Of a stretch of 22,402 bases of DNA, positions 15,727 to 22,402 are shown piece by piece. Each line of letters opens with the position of its first letter. Position 1 is the stretch's first letter. The stretch is taken from contig JAHDII010000019.1 in the NCBI GenBank assembly GCA_020630895.1, positions 1-22,402 on the forward strand. The letters run 5' to 3'. The notes beneath the pieces are model-generated. The model worked only from the letters and a program-made list of their open reading frames with translations, had not been told where the DNA came from and ran no database searches. The DNA comes from Saprospiraceae bacterium. Its GTDB lineage: Bacteria > Bacteroidota > Bacteroidia > Chitinophagales > Saprospiraceae. The position numbers were made by a program, and so were the translations under genes.

Positions 15727-15885
15727 AAAGGAATTTTGCTGTAAAATTTTTCGAAATCATTAGTCGTAATATGATTTCAAATGCTTTTATCTATAAATTT
15801 ATTTAAATTTATGAAGTAGATTTATAATTTCATTGAAACTATCAACATTTCGAGATAGTCTTATTTAAAATTTATTACTAAATCA

Positions 15886-17178
15886 ATGACCTGGATTATT
15901 TTAGGAATTGTCATCACTCTTATACTTTCTGCGATTTTTTCAGGAATGGAAATAGCATTTTTTTCTGCTGGGAAATTAAGTGTTGAAGTAAGAAAAAATA
16001 GAAGCACAAGAAGAGGAAGCATTATTGCTGATTTTTATGATAACCCGAATGATTTTTTAAGTACAATGTTGGTGGGAAATAATATAGCTTTAGTTATTTT
16101 CTCTTCATTAATGGGCTTAGCCTTAAGTCCTTTTTTTGATCCTTTTTTCAATTCTATTGCTCCTTCATGGATGCCAGAATTATTGATTAAAACCATTCCC
16201 TTAACCATCGTAACAACAATTATTGTTTTAATTTTCGGAGAATTTTTGCCTAAATTATTTTTTAGATTATTTGCTACAAAAATTTTATTCTTTTTTGCAT
16301 ATCCCATTGCTTTTTTTAAATGGATTCTAACTCCTTTTTCTTGGTCAATGGTTCGATTATCAGAAAAAGTATTAAGATTATTTGTTAAGCATCCTCCCGA
16401 AGAAACAGAAGATGCATTTACTCGTTTAGATTTAGCAAAATTTGTAGAATCTACAAGTATAGGTAACGATAATAATGATTTATTAGACAAAGAAATGTTT
16501 AGTAATGTATTAGATATGAAACAAACTCGTGTAAGAAATTGCATGATTCCTAGAACTGAAATTAAGGCAGTCGAAGTTACAGATAGTGTAGAAGAATTAA
16601 GAGAATTATTTATAGAATCTAATTTATCCAAAATTATTGTATATAAAGAATCTATAGATGATGTTATAGGATATGTTCATCATCAATATTTATTAGATAA
16701 ACCTAAAAACATTAAAGGAGTAATGCGTAAAATTCCTATTATTCCTGAAACGATGAGAATTAATAATTTAATGAATCTTTTTACCAGAGAAAGAATTAGC
16801 ATTGCTTGCGTAGTAGATGAATTTGGTGGAACTTCTGGAATCATTACATTGGAAGATATATTGGAAGAAATTTTTGGAGAAATTGAAGACGAACACGATA
16901 TTGGAGAAGAGCAAGAAGAACAAATTTCTGATTATGAATATTTATTTTCGGGCCGTTTGGAAATTGATTATCTCAATGAAAAATATGAATATATCAATTT
17001 TCCAGAAGGCGAGTACCATACTTTGTCTGGATATATCGTTATGACAACAGGAACTATTCCTGAAAAAGATCAAGTTATTGATATAGGGGATGGATATAAA
17101 TTTATTTTAGAGATGGTAAGTGAAACAAAAATTGAATCTGTTCGAGTCATTAAACTAATGAATCATGATACCATTTAA
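15886..17178 (+). CDS. CNNM/CBS/CorC-type membrane protein (hemolysin-like HlyC/CorC family)
   Basis: A 430-residue protein with a CNNM transmembrane domain (about 1-170) containing SAIFSGMEIAFFSA and the GEFLPK signature (118-123). A pair of CBS domains (about 215-330) includes MIPRTEI and the hallmark VDEFGGTSGIITLEDI (310-325), and a C-terminal CorC_HlyC domain (about 345-425) includes FSGRLEIDYLNE and YHTLSGYI. The family is linked to Mg2+ or Co2+ transport, and the CBS pair usually binds adenine nucleotides. In gliding Bacteroidota one member is GldE; this protein has similar length and layout, but no gliding gene lies beside it, so I do not use that name. It is followed by the patatin gene after 53 bases. 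Confidence 0.85.
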   Translation: MTWIILGIVITLILSAIFSGMEIAFFSAGKLSVEVRKNRSTRRGSIIADFYDNPNDFLSTMLVGNNIALVIFSSLMGLALSPFFDPFFNSIAPSWMPELLIKTIPLTIVTTIIVLIFGEFLPKLFFRLFATKILFFFAYPIAFFKWILTPFSWSMVRLSEKVLRLFVKHPPEETEDAFTRLDLAKFVESTSIGNDNNDLLDKEMFSNVLDMKQTRVRNCMIPRTEIKAVEVTDSVEELRELFIESNLSKIIVYKESIDDVIGYVHHQYLLDKPKNIKGVMRKIPIIPETMRINNLMNLFTRERISIACVVDEFGGTSGIITLEDILEEIFGEIEDEHDIGEEQEEQISDYEYLFSGRLEIDYLNEKYEYINFPEGEYHTLSGYIVMTTGTIPEKDQVIDIGDGYKFILEMVSETKIESVRVIKLMNHDTI

Positions 17179-17231
17179 TTCATAGAAGTTATCGATAAAA
17201 AACTTCATAACAAAACTCTTTTACAGCAATT

Positions 17232-19469
17232 ATGAAAGAACGAATTTATGATTGGTTTTATACATATCCAATTCAACTCGTTTTGCTCCATCTTAAGAGC
17301 AACCTCTTTCTATTGTTTTTATGGTTGATTTCTTTGTTATTTGCTACAGGCAAAGTAGGTATGAAAATGGGTTGGATTTACCTCATGCTTACCCCAGAAT
17401 ATTTAGGTGAAGTAGGCTTTTGGAGTTTTGCAATTTTAGGTGCAGCTTTTTGTAGTTTTTTGGTCACATGGAATATTACAACTTATATATTACATTCTCC
17501 AAAATTTCCTTTTTTAGCTTCCTTACAACGTCCCTTCACTAAATTTTTTATGAATAATTCATTAATACCCCTTACTTTTTTAATCATTTATTTATGGAAA
17601 TTAGTTAATTTCCAATGGTATTATGAATGTTGGGATGCCGCTAGAATTATTAATAATGTAGTCGGTTTTATGTTTGGTTTTTTAACTACTCTTATACTTA
17701 CTATTATATATTTTCAATTCACAAATAAAGATATTTTTAGTTTTATAAAACCCGATAAAGAAAAACCACCTAACCTCAGTAAAACAATTATACCCGGAAA
17801 TAGAACACTTACTATGGAAACCATTAAATCTCCCAATTATTCCAAAGTACGTTCTTATTTAAATGAATCTTTTAGGTGGCGTCCAGTAAGAGATGTTTCT
17901 CATTATGAAGAAAAATATTTATTAAAAGTTTTTAGACAAAATCATGTAAATGCTATAGTGGTACAATCTGTAAGTATTATGGTTTTAATTATTACGGGTT
18001 ACATGATTGAAAATCCATATTTTAGAATTCCTGCTGGAGCAAGTTGGTTTATTTTCCTTTCTGTAATTACATCTGTTGCAGGAGTATTAAGTTATTGGCT
18101 CCATAAATGGACAACTATTTTTACAATCATACTTTTATTAATCATTAATACCATTACAAAACATGATTTGATTGATCCTAAAAACAAAGCCTTTGGATTA
18201 ATTTATGATAAAGAACCAGCAGAATATACTTATGAGAGAATGAATGAAATTCATTCTGCTAAAAATATTAAAGAAGATAAAAAAAATACACTTCATATTT
18301 TAAATAACTGGAAAGAAAAAACATCTAAAAGTCTATTAAGAAAGAAACCTAAATTAATTATAATAGGAACGAGTGGTGGTGGATTAAGAGCTTCTTTTTG
18401 GACGATGCAAGTAATTCAACAATTAGATAAAGCAACATCAGGAAAGTTTTTTGAACATACTGCCCTAATTACAGGAGCTTCTGGAGGAATGATTGGAGCA
18501 GCATATTATAGAGAGCTAGTTTTAAGAAAAAAACAAAATGAAAATATCAATCTTTTAGAAGAGCAATATTTAGAAGATACAGGAAAAGATTTGCTCAATC
18601 CAGTTATTTTTACAGTGGTTTCTAATGATATTTTTATGCCTTGGGGACGGTTTGAAGAAAATGGTCAATTATATCCAAAAGATAGAGGATATATTTTTGA
18701 ATGGCAAATGAATCAGAATATGAATCATGTTTTAAATAAAACAATTGCTTCATACCAAAAACCTGAAGAAGATGCTTTAATTCCGATGATGTTTTTAGCT
18801 CCTTCTATTGTTAATGATGGTAGAAGATTAATTATTTCTCCTCAAGGAGTTTCTTATATGGCAACTCCTCCACATGGTCCTCAAATGAAAGAAATTGGTA
18901 GTGATGCTATTGATTTTAGAAAATTATTAGAAAAACAAGGAGCTGATAGTTTACGTTTTACAACAGCCATAAGAGCTAATGCTTCCTTTCCTTATATTTT
19001 ACCGAATGTTGCTCTTCCAACAGAACCTAGAATAGAATTGGCAGATGCAGGATTTATGGATAATATGGGATTAAATTCTGGATTTCGTTTTATTCATGTG
19101 TTTAAAGATTGGATTAAAGAAAATACAAGTGGAGTTGTTTTTGTAGTGATTAGAGGGAGTAATCCACAAGATAAACCCATTTCAGAACGACAAGGATTTA
19201 TTGAATCAGCTATAAATCCTATTCGATTAATGAGAAGAATTGTAGATGTTCAAGATTTTGAACATGATACTTATCTCAGTTATTCTATGGAAATTTTTGG
19301 AGAAGATTTTATTGATTTTATACCATTTACTTACCACGAAGGAAAAGGCTCTAATAGAGCTTCCATGAGTTTACATCTTACAAGGAGGGAAAAGATAGAT
19401 ATTATTAATTCTTTTTATTTGGATTCTAATCAAGAAAATTTAAAATATTTAAAAGACGTTTTAAGATAG
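17232..19469 (+). CDS. Membrane-anchored patatin-like phospholipase
   Basis: A 745-residue protein with six or seven predicted membrane segments in the first 310 residues (near 22-38, 64-80, 110-124, 142-162, 241-257, 269-289 and 294-308), followed by a patatin-type lipase domain (about 373-740). Catalytic features: the oxyanion loop SGGGLRAS (381-388), the elbow TGASGGM with nucleophile Ser417 (GxSxG), and the catalytic aspartate in LADAGFMDNMG (Asp605), where the usual DGG or DGA reads DAG. Patatins hydrolyse acyl groups of phospholipids; the substrate and the side of the membrane on which it acts are not clear. It converges on rnc with a 12-base gap. The length is typical for a recurrent Bacteroidota family of unstudied role. 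Confidence 0.8.
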   Translation: MKERIYDWFYTYPIQLVLLHLKSNLFLLFLWLISLLFATGKVGMKMGWIYLMLTPEYLGEVGFWSFAILGAAFCSFLVTWNITTYILHSPKFPFLASLQRPFTKFFMNNSLIPLTFLIIYLWKLVNFQWYYECWDAARIINNVVGFMFGFLTTLILTIIYFQFTNKDIFSFIKPDKEKPPNLSKTIIPGNRTLTMETIKSPNYSKVRSYLNESFRWRPVRDVSHYEEKYLLKVFRQNHVNAIVVQSVSIMVLIITGYMIENPYFRIPAGASWFIFLSVITSVAGVLSYWLHKWTTIFTIILLLIINTITKHDLIDPKNKAFGLIYDKEPAEYTYERMNEIHSAKNIKEDKKNTLHILNNWKEKTSKSLLRKKPKLIIIGTSGGGLRASFWTMQVIQQLDKATSGKFFEHTALITGASGGMIGAAYYRELVLRKKQNENINLLEEQYLEDTGKDLLNPVIFTVVSNDIFMPWGRFEENGQLYPKDRGYIFEWQMNQNMNHVLNKTIASYQKPEEDALIPMMFLAPSIVNDGRRLIISPQGVSYMATPPHGPQMKEIGSDAIDFRKLLEKQGADSLRFTTAIRANASFPYILPNVALPTEPRIELADAGFMDNMGLNSGFRFIHVFKDWIKENTSGVVFVVIRGSNPQDKPISERQGFIESAINPIRLMRRIVDVQDFEHDTYLSYSMEIFGEDFIDFIPFTYHEGKGSNRASMSLHLTRREKIDIINSFYLDSNQENLKYLKDVLR

Positions 19470-19506
19470 TATTAGGAAATATTAATCGATATTTTTTTCT
19501 AATACT
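19468..19506. repeat. Interrupted hairpin across two convergent stop codons
   Basis: AGTATTAG (19468-19475) pairs with CTAATACT (19499-19506), and inside it AAATAT can pair with ATATTT. It spans the ends of the patatin gene and rnc. No T-run follows outside the stem on either strand, so a bidirectional terminator role is only possible. Confidence 0.3.
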
Positions 19507-20228
19507 CCAAGGCTTAAAAGTGCTTTTTCAGAAGCAGTTTGTTCTGCTGATTTTTTATTATAATCATCAGCAAAAGCGAGTTGTTCTTCATCAATAATTA
19601 CAGCAACCTTAAAGCGATCTCTTTTATCTTGCTTATATTTATTAATGACTTTATATGTTACAATTTTATTATTTTTTTGGCACCATTCTAATAATTGGCT
19701 TTTATAATTATCATCATAGGTTTCTAATTCATGAATATTTAAATACCCCCCTTGAAGCATTTTATTCACTATAAATCTACTTGTAGCATGAAATCCTGCA
19801 TCTAAATAAATCGCTCCAATTAAAGCCTCTAAACAATTTCCTAACATTGATGGACTAATTCGTATTCCTTGATTATAATGATGGAGTAAATCAATTAATT
19901 CCATCTTTGTAGCAATCTGATTTAAAGATTTTCTTTTAACTATTTTAGATCTCATTTTAGTTAAAAACCCTTCATCACTACTTGGATATTTAGAAAACAA
20001 ATATTCACCAACCACCATACCTAGCATCGCATCACCTAAAAATTCAAGTCTCTCATTATTCCTAGCATCTTGAAATTTATCTAATTTTTCAGGCTTATGA
20101 AGAAATGATTTTTTAAATAAATGGACATTTGCAGGAGTATAACCTAATATATCTCTCATTTTTTGAATGAGAAGTTTTTCTTTACAGAAAAAGCGATTAT
20201 ATGTTCGTTGTATAGGTTTAAAAAACAA
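19482..20228 (-). CDS. rnc: Ribonuclease III
   Basis: A 248-residue double-strand-specific endoribonuclease that processes rRNA precursors and structured mRNAs. The catalytic domain carries NNERLEFLGDAML (57-69) with Glu62 and Asp66, and GNCLEALIGAIYLDAG (130-145) with Glu134. A double-stranded RNA-binding domain follows (about 170-242: DDNYKSQLLEWCQK, then KKSAEQTASEKALLSL). The second acidic site is unusual against E. coli: where the enzyme has Asp114 (ADTVEA), this one has Asn131 (GNCLEA). I believe Asn occurs here in other Bacteroidota, so it is probably lineage-typical rather than a defect. It is the third gene of the acpP-fabF-rnc run, six bases after fabF. Confidence 0.95.
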   Translation of the reverse strand: MFFKPIQRTYNRFFCKEKLLIQKMRDILGYTPANVHLFKKSFLHKPEKLDKFQDARNNERLEFLGDAMLGMVVGEYLFSKYPSSDEGFLTKMRSKIVKRKSLNQIATKMELIDLLHHYNQGIRISPSMLGNCLEALIGAIYLDAGFHATSRFIVNKMLQGGYLNIHELETYDDNYKSQLLEWCQKNNKIVTYKVINKYKQDKRDRFKVAVIIDEEQLAFADDYNKKSAEQTASEKALLSLGVLEKNID

Positions 20229-20234
20229 AATAAA

Positions 20235-21479
20235 TTAGTCCAATTTTTTTAAAACAATAGAAGTATTGTGTCCTCCAAAACCAAAAGTATTGCTCAATGC
20301 AATATGAATAGGTTTTTCTTGAGCAGTATTAAATGTAAAATTTAAACGATTATCAATTTCTGGATCATCTGTAAAATGATTAATTGTAGGAGGAACTAAA
20401 TTATTTTGAATAGCAAAAATACATGCTAAAGATTCAATAGCACCTGCGGCTCCTAAAAGATGACCTGTCATAGATTTTGTAGAACTTATATTTAGTCCAT
20501 AAGCAGCATCACCAAATACTTTTTTAATAGCTTGAGATTCTGCAATATCGCCTAATGGTGTAGAAGTTCCATGAACATTAATATAATTAACATCTTCAGG
20601 AGCAATATTAGAATCTTTAAGAGCCAATTTCATTACGTTTGCTGCTCCTAAACCTTCAGGATGTGGTGCTGTAATATGATGAGCATCTGCGGTCATACCA
20701 CCACCTAGAACTTCAGCATAAATTTTAGCTCCTCTCTTTTTTGCATGTTCATATTCTTCTAAAATCAAACAAGCACCTCCTTCTCCTAAAACAAAACCAT
20801 TTCTATTAGCATCAAAAGGTCTTGAAGCTGTTTGAGGATCATCATTATTTTCAGATAAGGCTTTCATAGAATTAAAACCTCCAATCCCTGTTTCACAAAC
20901 AGCCGCTTCGGAACCACCAGAAATAATAATATCAGCTTTACCCAATTTTATATAATCGCATGCATTAATAAGAGCATGTGAAGAAGAAGCACAAGCAGAA
21001 ACAGTTGTATAATTGATTCCTCTAAATCCATATTTAATAGAAATTAAACCTGGAGCAATATCAGGAATCATTTTAGGAATTAGAAAAGGATTATATTTAG
21101 GTCTTCCATCTCCTGTAGAATAAGCAGCAATTTCATCTTGAAGGGTTTTTAACCCTCCAATACCTGCACCCCATATTACACCTGCTCTATCCAAATCAAT
21201 TTGAGAAGTATCAATACCAGAATCGTTCATTGCTTCTTCTGCTACAACCATAGCAAAATGAGCAAATCTATCCATTCGTCTAGCCTCTCTTCTATGAATA
21301 AAGTCTTCTGCTTTAAAATCTTTTACTTCACAAGCAAATTGTGTTTTAAAGTTAGAAGCATCAAATAATGTAATAGGTGCCGCACCACTTTTTCCTTGAG
21401 ATAAACCTTCCCAGTAAGAAGCTAGAGTATTTCCTATAGGTGTAATGGCTCCTAAACCTGTAATAACAACCCTTCTCAT
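20235..21479 (-). CDS. fabF: Beta-ketoacyl-ACP synthase II
   Basis: A 414-residue condensing enzyme that elongates fatty acids by decarboxylative condensation of malonyl-ACP with acyl-ACP in the cytoplasm. The Cys-His-His catalytic set is complete: Cys163 in TVSACASSSHA, His303 in NVHGTSTPLGD and His340 in KSMTGHLLGAAGA. The N-terminus MRRVVITGLGAITPIGN and the tail SNTFGFGGHNTSIVLKK are classic for FabF. Length and motifs separate it from FabB and FabH. It lies downstream of acpP, its substrate carrier, across 133 bases that contain a hairpin, and directly upstream of rnc. No TAnnTTTG box lies in that gap, so it probably depends on read-through from acpP. Confidence 0.97.
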   Translation of the reverse strand: MRRVVITGLGAITPIGNTLASYWEGLSQGKSGAAPITLFDASNFKTQFACEVKDFKAEDFIHRREARRMDRFAHFAMVVAEEAMNDSGIDTSQIDLDRAGVIWGAGIGGLKTLQDEIAAYSTGDGRPKYNPFLIPKMIPDIAPGLISIKYGFRGINYTTVSACASSSHALINACDYIKLGKADIIISGGSEAAVCETGIGGFNSMKALSENNDDPQTASRPFDANRNGFVLGEGGACLILEEYEHAKKRGAKIYAEVLGGGMTADAHHITAPHPEGLGAANVMKLALKDSNIAPEDVNYINVHGTSTPLGDIAESQAIKKVFGDAAYGLNISSTKSMTGHLLGAAGAIESLACIFAIQNNLVPPTINHFTDDPEIDNRLNFTFNTAQEKPIHIALSNTFGFGGHNTSIVLKKLD

Positions 21480-21561
21480 GTATCTTTGTTTTGATATATT
21501 TTAGGGATAATAATCCTTTATTAAAAAGAATTATTAATGTAATGATAAGATAGTAAAATAA

Positions 21562-21602
21562 ATAATCTCTGCTACTAATAAAAATAAAGTAACAGAGATT
21601 AT
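21562..21602 (-). terminator. Terminator-like hairpin between acpP and fabF
   Basis: On the minus strand, arms 21602-21588 and 21576-21562 pair over 15 bases (core ATAATCTCTG / CAGAGATTAT) with one C-A mismatch and an 11-base loop. The minus strand continues with TTATTTTAC, a broken T-run. It lies ten bases after the acpP stop, and would end many transcripts after acpP and let some pass into fabF-rnc. Confidence 0.6.
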
Positions 21603-21612
21603 ATTTTAAGAA

Positions 21613-21855
21613 TTAGCTAGCAGGTAATGCTTTATCTACATAACTAATAGCTTCTCCTACTGTTTGAATTTTTTCAGCATCTTCATCTGGAATTTCAATT
21701 CCAAATTCTTTTTCAAACTCCATGATTAACTCTACTGTATCCAAAGAGTCTGCTCCTAAATCATTGATGAAATGAGCATCGTTGTTTACTTCTGAAGCAT
21801 CAACTCCTAATTGCTCTACAATAATTTCTGTTACTTTTTCTGCAACATTAGACAT
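21613..21855 (-). CDS. acpP: Acyl carrier protein
   Basis: An 80-residue acidic carrier protein that holds growing acyl chains on a 4'-phosphopantetheine arm. The attachment site is Ser37 in the motif GADSLDTVELIMEFE (34-48). The rest, including EQLGVDASEV and FGIEIPDEDAEKIQTV, is typical for fatty-acid-synthesis ACP rather than a specialised carrier. It is the first gene of the acpP-fabF-rnc run and has a good -7 promoter box 33 bases upstream. A terminator-like hairpin directly after it suggests that it is expressed above fabF, in line with the high ACP demand of the cell. Confidence 0.97.
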   Translation of the reverse strand: MSNVAEKVTEIIVEQLGVDASEVNNDAHFINDLGADSLDTVELIMEFEKEFGIEIPDEDAEKIQTVGEAISYVDKALPAS

Positions 21856-21886
21856 AATAATAAATATTTGGTTTACAAAAAACAGT

Positions 21887-21916
21887 GCAAAGGTAACGGT
21901 TTATTAGTTCCTTTGC
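21887..21916 (-). promoter_or_regulatory. acpP promoter -7 box inside an inverted repeat
   Basis: On the minus strand 21895-21888 reads TACCTTTG, a perfect TAnnTTTG, giving a start near 21882 and a leader of about 27 nt. The box is part of an inverted repeat: GCAAAGGTAAC (21887-21897) against GTTCCTTTGC (21907-21916), with one unpaired base and a nine-base spacer. A repressor bound here would cover the promoter. No -33 TTG was found at the expected distance. Confidence 0.5.
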
Positions 21917-22079
21917 TAATGATTTTAATCTATTTTTTTATAACAATCTTATTTTATTATAAAATTTTAATAAAAATATATTGTCTATAAACAAGATTGT
22001 TCATCATCTATGAAATGATTTTAATCATAATAAAGTTGTATTCAATAGTGTAATTTTTAATTTTATAGAATAATAGTTC

Positions 22080-22142
22080 AGTAGTAAAGACATATGTATT
22101 CCCTTGTGAAACTAACAAGGGAATACATATGTCTTTACTACT
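22080..22142. repeat. Perfect 28-bp inverted repeat (63-nt hairpin)
   Basis: Arms 22080-22107 and 22115-22142 are exact reverse complements over 28 bases, with a seven-base loop GAAACTA. The outer ends read AGTAGTAAAG / CTTTACTACT. No T-run follows on either strand. It starts 19 bases after the stop of the type IX secreted protein gene on the minus strand, so it may end or protect that mRNA, or be a mobile hairpin element. The surrounding gap 21917-22160 also has a 13-base direct repeat AATGATTTTAATC (21918-21930 and 22014-22026) and no ORF that I support. Confidence 0.9.
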
Positions 22143-22160
22143 AAATACCCCTAATATAAT

Positions 22161-22402
22161 TTATTTTGAAACTACAAACCTTAAGCCTTCTATATCATTG
22201 CCATTTTGGACACGAATAAAATAAATTCCAGGAGAAAGAACTTGAGAAGTGATTTGAATATTATTGATTCCTTTCTCAACAATAAAAATATCAGAAGAGA
22301 TAATTTTTCCATTAATATCAACAATAAAATATTCTAGTTCTTTTGATGATAAAGCATCATATTCAATAAAAAAGGAAGAATTGTTTTTTATTGGATTAGG
22401 AT
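22161..22402 (-). CDS. 3' end of a type IX secreted protein (Por-type C-terminal sorting domain), partial
   Basis: Only the last 79 residues lie in the window; the gene runs off the right edge. Translated from 22400 downward it begins PNPIKNNSSFFIEY, continues ELEYFIVDINGKII and ends SPGIYFIRVQNGN...LRFVVSK before TAA. The opening PNP, the ydinGk turn, the PGiYfirv strand and the final basic residue are the pattern of the T9SS type A sorting domain found at the end of secreted or surface-bound proteins of Bacteroidota. The domain guides export across the outer membrane and is normally cleaved. The function of the cargo itself cannot be told from this part. Confidence 0.85.
   Translation of the reverse strand, partial: PNPIKNNSSFFIEYDALSSKELEYFIVDINGKIISSDIFIVEKGINNIQITSQVLSPGIYFIRVQNGNDIEGLRFVVSK

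Noticed and set aside
15753..15778. Hairpin GAAATCAT / ATGATTTC after batD as a terminator.
   Set aside because: An eight-base stem with a ten-base loop and no T-run after it; too weak to call.
16035..16631. A 198-codon minus-strand frame inside the CNNM/CBS/CorC gene.
   Set aside because: It is the complement of the membrane and CBS coding region, with composition that follows from the sense strand and no recognisable domain.
21918..22026. 13-base direct repeat AATGATTTTAATC with an inverted pair AACAATCTT / AAGATTGTT between its copies.
   Set aside because: Short AT-rich repeats of this kind are expected in non-coding DNA here; no open frame or element boundary goes with them.
1..22402. 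CRISPR array, defence island, prophage, insertion sequence, tRNA or rRNA genes.
   Set aside because: No regularly spaced repeats, transposase or phage motifs, cloverleaf or rRNA sequence were seen when reading both strands; all long frames are accounted for by the genes listed.

Overview
The window is from an AT-rich Bacteroidota chromosome. It is probably Flavobacteriia-like, but the order cannot be fixed from the sequence alone. The evidence is: several promoters with the Bacteroidota -7 box TAnnTTTG and no Shine-Dalgarno sequences; a Bat aerotolerance operon; the acpP-fabF-rnc order; lipoprotein signals; and, at the right edge on the minus strand, the C-terminal sorting domain typical of type IX secretion cargo. 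Gene content is mostly housekeeping, without insertion sequences, phage genes, tRNAs, rRNAs or a CRISPR array.

Layout. (1) 278-3961: a divergent cyanophycin module, cyanophycinase (minus) and cyanophycin synthetase (plus), separated by a 168-bp promoter region. (2) 3962-4376: a gap holding the cphA terminator, a well-supported short minus-strand transcription unit (full promoter plus intrinsic terminator, about 80 nt, no recognised gene) and the promoter region of the next gene. (3) 4377-4811: a small HAD-type phosphatase with its own promoter and terminator. (4) 4904-7872: a plus-strand run of radical SAM/SPASM protein, panD, a flippase-like membrane protein and an RfaE2-type nucleotidyltransferase, the last two from TTG starts. 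(5) 9123-7878: a minus-strand pair of lipoproteins, one an L,D-transpeptidase-like enzyme. (6) 9571-15726: a tightly packed Bat operon (BatD-like/DUF4381-like protein, BatA, BatB, BatC, a stand-alone BatD N-terminal domain, BatD); moxR and the DUF58 gene that usually precede it are absent. (7) 15886-19469: a CNNM/CBS/CorC membrane protein and a membrane-anchored patatin-like lipase. (8) 21855-19482: acpP-fabF-rnc on the minus strand, with a terminator-like hairpin between acpP and fabF. (9) 22080-22402: a perfect 28-bp inverted repeat followed by the 3' end of a type IX secreted protein gene.

How the genes fit together. CphA polymerises Asp and Arg into the storage polymer cyanophycin and CphB degrades it to beta-Asp-Arg; PanD also draws on aspartate, making beta-alanine for the pantetheine arm that AcpP carries. 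The Bat proteins, the L,D-transpeptidase, the flippase-like protein and the patatin all concern the cell envelope. I found no clear new multi-gene defence or mobile system. The most interesting unexplained elements are non-coding: the minus-strand small transcript at 4024-4103, the perfect 63-nt hairpin at 22080-22142, and the inverted repeat that overlaps the acpP promoter.
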